This document shows, one piece after another, positions 1 to 4,282 of a DNA stretch of 7,245 nt. This DNA comes from SMAG-U1939 sp035763125 (GTDB lineage: Bacteria > Chloroflexota > Ktedonobacteria > Ktedonobacterales > JADMIN01). Every line of letters begins with the position of its first letter. Position 1 is the first letter of the stretch. The DNA lies in NCBI GenBank assembly GCA_035763125.1, contig DASUBU010000187.1, positions 1 to 7,245 on the forward strand, written 5' to 3'. The position numbers and the translations under genes are program-made. The notes under the pieces are model-generated. The model saw nothing but the letters and a program-made list of their open reading frames with translations. It had not been told where the DNA came from and ran no database searches.

Positions 1-705
1 GCGTACGAAGAGATTCCCGCGCTGGCGCTCGGCGAGCTGCTGGGTGTGCCGCAGACACTGCGCGATCCACAGCCGGCGCTCTGCATTGAGGCTGGCGCAC
101 GGCGGCTGGTGCTGCTCGTTGATGAGCTTGGCATGCAGGACAACGTGGTTGTGCAGGCGCTGCCGCCCCACCTGCGGCGCGAGCTGGTGCGCGGCATTGC
201 CATCGCGCCGGACGGAGAGCTGGTGCTGGTGCTCGATCCTGATCCTCTCGTACGGCGCGCGCTCGGCGAGGAGGCACTGGCGTTCTCCGCTGTGCAGCTC
301 GCCGAGAACGCTGAGGCGCTCGACGTGGCACCGCGTGTGCTGGTGGTGGATGACTCGCTCTCCATCCGGCGCGCGCTGGAGCTGACGCTGAAACGGGCGG
401 GCTACGATGTGCAGCTCGCTCACGATGGTAGTGAGGCGCTCGACCTGCTGCTGGCGGAGCCGCCCGCGGTGGTGGTGCTGGATATCGAGATGCCGCGACT
501 GGATGGCTTCGAGCTACTGGGCATCATCCGGCGCACACCGCGGCTGGCTGGTGTGCGCACTGTGATGCTGACCTCGCGCGCCACGCCGCAACATCAGGCG
601 TACGCCCGCGAGCTAGGCGCCGATGCCTATCTGATCAAGCCGTGCACGCAAGAGACGTTTCTGCAGACGATCTCGGCGCTGATGCCGCCGTCGGAGGGCC
701 AATAG
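1..705 (+). CDS. Hybrid CheA-type histidine kinase, C-terminal part (CheW-like domain + receiver), 5' truncated
   Basis: The reading frame is open from the first base, so the start lies outside the window; 234 residues are visible. Residues 1 to about 85 resemble the CheW-like regulatory domain that ends CheA kinases: LGELLG near residues 10-15, then LVLLVDELGMQD, then an APDGELVLVLDP strand. That domain docks the kinase to CheW and chemoreceptors. Residues about 112-225 form a response-regulator receiver: acidic pair DD at 117-118, the expected phospho-acceptor Asp161 in VLDIEMPRLDG, Thr191 in MLTS and Lys213 in LIKP, so the phosphorylation site looks intact. The CheW-like plus receiver order is that of hybrid CheA proteins of Che or type IV pilus (Pil/Chp-like) pathways. 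The histidine phosphotransfer, dimerisation and ATPase domains must lie upstream, unseen. The stop TAG (703-705) shares its last base with the GTG start of murT. Family assignment is strong; which chemosensory pathway it serves cannot be told. Confidence 0.9.
   Translation, partial: AYEEIPALALGELLGVPQTLRDPQPALCIEAGARRLVLLVDELGMQDNVVVQALPPHLRRELVRGIAIAPDGELVLVLDPDPLVRRALGEEALAFSAVQLAENAEALDVAPRVLVVDDSLSIRRALELTLKRAGYDVQLAHDGSEALDLLLAEPPAVVVLDIEMPRLDGFELLGIIRRTPRLAGVRTVMLTSRATPQHQAYARELGADAYLIKPCTQETFLQTISALMPPSEGQ
693..698 (+). promoter_or_regulatory. Ribosome binding site that fixes the murT start
   Basis: GGAGGG lies six bases before the GTG at 705, inside the last codons of the upstream receiver gene. 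It supports the GTG as the murT start over an in-frame ATG at 642, which would bury 63 bp in the upstream gene and add a peptide with no family resemblance. Confidence 0.75.
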
Positions 706-2240
706 TGAGCGCGCACCAGCCGCAAACCGGCGACACGACCGGAACGGATACAGAGCAGGCCGCAGCCGGGCGGGCTACGGCTGAGCCAGCTGGCTCCGTC
801 TCCGGCAGCACGCCAACAGTCGCCAGGGCCGCGCTGGCAGTGGTGGCCGGGCGGGCCGCGGGCGCGCTCTCGCGGCGCCTCCATCGCGGCGGCGGAACGA
901 GCTTGCCTGGCCTCGTCGCGCAGCGCATCTATCCCGATGTCATCGCGCATCTCGCCGCGCAGCTCCGCCATGGCGCGGTCGTCATCACTGGCACCAACGG
1001 CAAGACCACCACCAGCGGCATGACAGCCGGCGCGTTGCGGGCGGCCGGGCGGCGCGTCTGGCGCAATCGCGAGGGCGCCAATCTGCTGCGCGGCATTGCC
1101 GCGGCGCTCATCATCCGTGCTCAGCCGAGCGGACGCCTGCGCTGGGACGGCGATGCGGCGGCGGTCTTCGAAGTGGACGAGGCCGCGTTCCCGGCGGTGG
1201 TCGCCGTCGTGCGCCCGCGCGTGGTGGCCGTCACGAACCTCTTCCGCGATCAGCTCGACCGCTATGGCGAAGTGGATACTGTCGCCGAGCGCTGGCACAC
1301 GACGCTGCGCGATCTTCCAGCCACGACCACGCTCGTCCTCAACGCCGACGACCCAGCCGTGGCCGCGCTCGCCGAGGGCTTTGCCGGGCACGTGCTCTAC
1401 TATGGCGTCGAGAACACCGCGCAGGACGGCGGAGCGGATAGCGCGGATGGTGCGGGCGAGGTGGTGGATACGCGCACCTGCCCGCGCTGCGGCGGAGTGC
1501 TGGCCTTCGCGCCGCGCTTCTACAGCCACATTGGCCACTGGAGCTGTCCCGACTGTGGCGAAGCACGCCCGGCGCCTGCCGTCGCCGCCCGCGAGGTGCG
1601 CCTTGAGCGGCTGGAGCGCGCGTGCTTCACGCTGGTGACGCCCGAGGGCGATGCCCGTCCGATCACCATCAGCCTGCCGGGCCTCTACAACGTCTACAAC
1701 GCGCTGGCCGCCGCTACCATCGGCCAGGCGATGGGCGCAGGGGTGGAGGCTATCGTCGAATCATTGAGCCACTTCTCCGCCGCCTTCGGTCGTGCCGAGC
1801 GCATCGCCGCCGGCGACCGGACGGTGCAATTGCTGCTGGCGAAGAACCCCACCGGCCTGAACGAAGTGTTGCGGGCGCTGGCGGCGGTGCCGGGTCCGCT
1901 GCATCTGCTGCTGGCGCTCAACGACCGCGCCGCCGACGGCGAAGATGTGTCGTGGATCTGGGACGCCGAGGTGGAGCGCGCGGCGGGCTTCGCGGCGCAG
2001 GTGACGGTCAGCGGCACGCGCGCCTTCGATCTGGCGCTGCGGCTCAAGTACGCTGGCATCGCTCCGGCGCGGGTCGAGTCGGATCCGGCCGCCGCGCTTG
2101 AGGCGGCGCTGGTGGCGACGCCGCCCGGCGAGACACTCTACGTCGTGCCGACCTATACGGCGATGCTGGCGGTGCGCGCCGAGCTGGAGCGCCGCGGCCA
2201 CACGCCCCACTACTGGGAGCAGCGCGATGCCGGAGCGTAA
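705..2240 (+). CDS. murT: Lipid II isoglutaminyl synthase, Mur-ligase-like subunit MurT
   Basis: The 511-residue product is the ATP-using subunit of the MurT/GatD complex. In characterised Gram-positive members this complex converts the D-glutamate of lipid II to D-isoglutamine at the inner membrane face. Residues 1-40 are a poorly conserved Ala/Gly/Thr-rich extension. The family start RAAGALSRRLHRGGGTSLPG (51-70) follows, then the Mur ligase P-loop GTNGKTTT (96-103) and EVDEA (156-160), where the acidic residues are expected to bind metal. A four-cysteine zinc-ribbon insertion has Cys259, Cys262, Cys281 and Cys284, a hallmark of MurT absent from MurC-F. The C-terminal DUF1727 domain includes NDRAADGEDVSWIWD (406-420); in studied MurT proteins an Asp of this domain completes the GatD catalytic triad. 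GTG 705 is chosen for its GGAGGG site and its one-base overlap with the upstream stop. gatD follows directly, confirming the pairing. No key residue appears lost. Confidence 0.95.
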   Translation: MSAHQPQTGDTTGTDTEQAAAGRATAEPAGSVSGSTPTVARAALAVVAGRAAGALSRRLHRGGGTSLPGLVAQRIYPDVIAHLAAQLRHGAVVITGTNGKTTTSGMTAGALRAAGRRVWRNREGANLLRGIAAALIIRAQPSGRLRWDGDAAAVFEVDEAAFPAVVAVVRPRVVAVTNLFRDQLDRYGEVDTVAERWHTTLRDLPATTTLVLNADDPAVAALAEGFAGHVLYYGVENTAQDGGADSADGAGEVVDTRTCPRCGGVLAFAPRFYSHIGHWSCPDCGEARPAPAVAAREVRLERLERACFTLVTPEGDARPITISLPGLYNVYNALAAATIGQAMGAGVEAIVESLSHFSAAFGRAERIAAGDRTVQLLLAKNPTGLNEVLRALAAVPGPLHLLLALNDRAADGEDVSWIWDAEVERAAGFAAQVTVSGTRAFDLALRLKYAGIAPARVESDPAAALEAALVATPPGETLYVVPTYTAMLAVRAELERRGHTPHYWEQRDAGA

Positions 2241-3171
2241 GCGTGCTCAGAGGGCTGACGACATGGCAGACGGCGCCAACGGACCTGACACGACGAAGGA
2301 TGGTCCGGCGATTCGGCTGGGCCATCTCTACCCCGACCAGCTCAATATGTACGGCGATCGCGGCAACATCATCACGCTGCGCCGCCGCTGCGAGTGGCGC
2401 GGCATTGCGCTGCACGTCACGCCGCTCGACTGCGGCGAGCCGCTCGACCCGGCGGCCTTCGACCTGCTCTTCATCGGCGGCGGCCAGGATAAGGAGCAAA
2501 GCGAGGTCGCGCGCGATCTACGCAAAGTGAAGGGCGCGGCGCTGCACTCAGCAGTCGCGGATGGCATGCCACTGCTGGCAGTCTGCGGCGGCTACCAGCT
2601 TCTCGCCCACGGCTACCGCCCTGCGGAGGGGCCCGAGTTGCCAGGCGCCGGCATCTTCGACGCGATGACCATCCACTTCGGCAAGCGGGTGGCGCGCTGC
2701 ATCGGCAATATCGCGCTGGATATTGCCTCGCCCGTGGTAGGGGCGTCCGGTGGACGCTCGGCGGCTGGAGAATCTAGCGCCAGCTCGGCGGGCGAGCATC
2801 TGGACCTCGGCGTGCGCACGCTGGTTGGCTTCGAGAACCACGGCGGCCGAACCTACCTCGGACCGGATGTGCGCCCGCTGGGGCGTGTGCTGGCCGGGCA
2901 CGGCAACAACAGCGAAGACGGCTTCGAGGGCGCCGTCTATCGCCATGCCTTCGGCACCTATCTGCATGGCTCGCTGCTGCCCAAGAATCCCCACTTTGCC
3001 GATCACCTCGTGCGGCTGGCGCTGGAGCGCCGCTATGGCGCCGAGGAGGCGACCCGCCTGATCACCCTGCTCGACGACACTGAGGAGTGGCGCGCGCACA
3101 ACGCGATGCTCGCTCGCCTGGGGGTGCTCTCAGCATCATCTACTACTCGCCAGCCAGCAGTCAGGTCCTAA
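2227..3171 (+). CDS. gatD: Lipid II isoglutaminyl synthase, glutamine amidotransferase subunit GatD
   Basis: This is a class I (CobB/CobQ-like) glutamine amidotransferase that releases ammonia from glutamine for MurT. The family opening GHLYPDQLNMYGDRGNI begins about 30 residues in. The nucleophile is Cys120 in LLAVCGGYQLL and the catalytic His is His247 in GTYLHGSLLPKNP. VGFENHGGRTYLG and GHGNNSEDGFEG are further GatD signatures. At 314 residues it is longer than the roughly 240-250 usual for the family. The excess is a hydrophilic N-terminus plus a Gly/Ser/Ala-rich insertion at about 169-191, part of which is encoded by a palindromic repeat (2737-2761). The start is uncertain. ATG 2227 overlaps murT by 14 bp and has GGGAG seven bases upstream; ATG 2263 has AGAGGG eight bases upstream and gives 302 residues. 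Either way the gene is translationally coupled or nearly so to murT and probably shares its transcript. Confidence 0.93.
   Translation: MPERKRAQRADDMADGANGPDTTKDGPAIRLGHLYPDQLNMYGDRGNIITLRRRCEWRGIALHVTPLDCGEPLDPAAFDLLFIGGGQDKEQSEVARDLRKVKGAALHSAVADGMPLLAVCGGYQLLAHGYRPAEGPELPGAGIFDAMTIHFGKRVARCIGNIALDIASPVVGASGGRSAAGESSASSAGEHLDLGVRTLVGFENHGGRTYLGPDVRPLGRVLAGHGNNSEDGFEGAVYRHAFGTYLHGSLLPKNPHFADHLVRLALERRYGAEEATRLITLLDDTEEWRAHNAMLARLGVLSASSTTRQPAVRS
2737..2761 (+). repeat. Palindromic repeat copy E1, inside gatD
   Basis: GTAGGGGCGTC followed by an inverted arm. The stem is GCGTCC (2743-2748) against GGACGC (2752-2757) with a GGT loop, and extends outward by a G.T and a G-C pair. The 25 bases match copy E5 (7198-7222) at 21 positions, including the first 11. 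In the gatD frame it encodes roughly VGASGGRS, inside a low-complexity segment that GatD proteins usually lack, so it reads as a repeat tolerated in coding sequence. Confidence 0.6.
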
Positions 3172-3623
3172 TTTCGTTAACCGCCATCAGGTTATTCCGT
3201 AGAAGCTAATGACGGATGCGACCGCCCACTGGCGGGCGAGGCAGGGCGGGCCGAAGGACGCTCCCCTGGTAAAGGCCTGGCTCCTTCCTCGACGTCATTG
3301 GACTGCCGACGCGTATGGTCGTTTGGCGTTTCCATGCGGCCAGCCGCTATGATTTCCCTTTGGGAAGTTTGTGCCGCGCTGTGTCGCACTGGCATACCAT
3401 CTGCTTTGCAGTGCGTCCAGATGGACGTGTCAGCGGGGAACGAAAGAGCTCATGATGCCGAGAACACGGCGCCCTGGGACATGGGGCTGCCAGCTTCATA
3501 GCTGGAACGCCGTTGGCCGCGTCGCGCTACGCGCCGCGCACCGGCGGCACGGCTACGACTGGTGTGGCCGAGGCCGCTCGCCCTTCCAGGTGGCATGCGT
3601 TGGAGACTTCGGGAGGTGGGCCC
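3172..3623. other. Non-coding stretch between gatD and the small ORF
   Basis: No recognisable gene lies in these 452 bp. It holds several small perfect hairpins. TAACC/GGTTA (3178-3182 with 3190-3194), just after the gatD stop, might be a weak transcript end. The others are CCGCC/GGCGG (3222-3226 with 3231-3235), CGTCC/GGACG (3414-3418 with 3423-3427) and CCAGCT/AGCTGG with a TCAT loop (3490-3505). A weak promoter-like pair is TTGGCG (3323-3328) and TATGAT (3348-3353), but its 19-base spacer is long. If transcription starts near 3360, the small ORF has a leader of about 260 bases. I recognise no known RNA family here. Confidence 0.4.
3612..3617 (+). promoter_or_regulatory. Strong ribosome binding site of the small ORF
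   Basis: GGAGGT, a near-complete anti-Shine-Dalgarno complement, sits six bases before the ATG at 3624. It is the main evidence that the small ORF is translated, and it excludes longer in-frame starts upstream. Confidence 0.7.
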
Positions 3624-3812
3624 ATGCATCGCTACGAGGACCTGCTAGTAGACGCCCTCTTGGACGAGGGCTTCACAGTTGACGAGGCGCTGCGCCTGAT
3701 CGCGCTGCAGGAGCGCGTCGAGCGCCAGCGCGGAGAAGACGAAGAGCGCCAGCGTTTCGCCGAATGGATGGCGCGCATCTACAGAAGCGATGAGCGAGAC
3801 GGTGAGCGTTAG
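3624..3812 (+). CDS. Small charged helical protein of unknown function, 62 residues
   Basis: I do not recognise a named family. Residues 1-28 (MHRYEDLLVDALLDEGFTVD then EALRLIAL) look like a short helical segment, with the pattern of a small helix-turn-helix or dimerisation helix. Residues 29-62 are dominated by Glu, Arg and Gln (QERVERQRGEDEERQRFAEW and on) and should form an amphipathic, possibly coiled-coil helix ending in WMARIYRSDERD. There is no signal peptide, membrane segment or cysteine pair. GGAGGT six bases upstream, codons similar to those of the neighbouring genes and a perfect hairpin 19 bases after the stop all support a real gene. It stands alone, with over 400 bp of non-coding DNA on each side, so it is probably its own transcription unit. 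Function is unknown; a small adaptor or regulator is only a guess. Confidence 0.65.
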   Translation: MHRYEDLLVDALLDEGFTVDEALRLIALQERVERQRGEDEERQRFAEWMARIYRSDERDGER

Positions 3813-3831
3813 GCGCCAGGCGCATCACTCT

Positions 3832-3859
3832 AGGGCACGGCCGTTTTGAGCCGTGCCCT
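3832..3859 (+). terminator. Terminator-like hairpin after the small ORF
   Basis: A perfect 10-bp stem, AGGGCACGGC (3832-3841) against GCCGTGCCCT (3850-3859), with an eight-base loop CGTTTTGA. It begins 19 bases after the stop at 3812. The downstream bases are not T-rich, so it may be a transcript-end or stabilising hairpin rather than a classical intrinsic terminator. It still separates this unit from the nucleotidyltransferase gene. Confidence 0.65.
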
Positions 3860-3893
3860 TCCTGTCAGTGGGCTTTATTGCCGCGTCGCTTGC

Positions 3894-3917
3894 GGTATCA
3901 GGCAGGCGAGTGATACC
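3894..3917. promoter_or_regulatory. Operator-like dyad, GGTATCA-N10-TGATACC
   Basis: Perfect 7-bp inverted repeat, GGTATCA (3894-3900) and TGATACC (3911-3917), with a ten-base spacer. Spacing and AT content are typical of a dimeric regulator site, and it lies upstream of the nucleotidyltransferase gene. No regulator gene is adjacent, so the binding protein is unknown. It could also form an RNA hairpin if transcribed. Confidence 0.35.
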
Positions 3918-3950
3918 ATTCGAGTTGGGGCGCCAGCCAGAACACCGGCG

Positions 3951-3986
3951 AGGGCACCGTCCGTGTGCTAGGGCACCGTTTGTGCT
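3951..3986. repeat. Imperfect tandem duplication, two units
   Basis: AGGGCACCGTCCGTGTGCT (3951-3969) is followed directly by AGGGCACCGTTTGTGCT (3970-3986). The units share the first ten bases and the GTGCT end, and differ by a two-base indel and one substitution. The second unit runs into the extended -10-like sequence at 3983-3991, so the duplication sits at a likely promoter. Confidence 0.6.
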
Positions 3987-3991
3987 AGAGT
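3983..3991 (+). promoter_or_regulatory. Candidate extended -10 promoter element
   Basis: TGCTAGAGT fits a TGn extended -10 followed by TAGAGT, four of six matches to TATAAT. The -35 position 17 bases upstream (GTGTGC, 3963-3968) is poor. If used, transcription would begin near 3998 and leave a leader of about 285 bases before the ATG at 4283. Confidence 0.3.
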
Positions 3992-3997
3992 ACTGGT

Positions 3998-4282
3998 TCT
4001 GTGAGAGCCCTCGTATCCCCCGCGCCTCCGCCGACTACCGGCGACTGGCGATACTGATGCCTCCGCCACTCGTCTCAGCTTACATCCGTGCCGTGCTGTC
4101 GTGGGCAACACAAGCATGCGAAACGCCGCACCGCAGCGCGGTGGGGTTCTGAGCCGACCCGCGAGGCCGCGTGGGAGAAGTGGAAGTGATCGCCGCGTGA
4201 TGCGCTGCCGCGCGTCGCCGTCCCCCCAGCAAGGAGCATCGTCACGGGGGCGCCGCACGGCTGGCGTGAGGAGGGATGCGCG
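3998..4282 (+). other. Hairpin-rich leader region before the nucleotidyltransferase gene
   Basis: No gene is credible here. Predicted stems by eye: CACCGC/GCGGTG with an AGC loop (4129-4143); CCCGCG/CGTGGG with one G.T pair (4158-4163 with 4170-4175); and a long-range pair in which CCCCC (within 4222-4227) meets GGGGG (4246-4250), nested inside GCCGT (4217-4221) with ACGGC (4257-4261). The last lies only about ten bases before the ribosome binding site, so it could influence translation. I do not recognise a named riboswitch class. High GC makes some pairing expected by chance. Confidence 0.3.
4270..4275 (+). promoter_or_regulatory. Ribosome binding site of the nucleotidyltransferase gene
   Basis: GGAGGG lies seven bases before ATG 4283. 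A nearer ATG at 4276 is in another frame and abuts the site, so 4283 is the start. The family's KAVVMAGGEG opening follows immediately. Confidence 0.8.

Noticed and set aside
627..1538. Long open frame on the - strand across murT
   Set aside because: It lies opposite the conserved murT sequence, its translation is Arg/His/Ala-rich with no family motif, and long antisense frames are expected in DNA with this GC content.
3222..3250. Possible degenerate copy of the palindromic repeat
   Set aside because: It shares GGCGGGCGAGG with the reverse complement of E2 but lacks the matching arm and the GTAG end, so I cannot separate it from chance in GC-rich DNA.
3298..3501. 67-codon + strand frame in the gap after gatD
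   Set aside because: It has no ribosome binding site, no motif, and a cysteine- and tryptophan-rich composition unlike the neighbouring genes.
3853..4152. 99-codon + strand frame between the small ORF and the fusion gene
   Set aside because: It starts inside the terminator hairpin, has no ribosome binding site, runs through the dyad and tandem repeat, and matches nothing I know.
4150..4165. Cobalamin-riboswitch-like GAGCCGACCCGC
   Set aside because: Only a short part of the B12-box-like core is present; the GGTG and AATCC elements that should precede it are absent.
4142..4180. TPP-riboswitch-like string GGGG..CTGAG..ACCC..GGGAGAAG
   Set aside because: The conserved middle of the THI element (GAACCTGAT and the paired arm after it) is missing, and the downstream gene has no link to thiamine.
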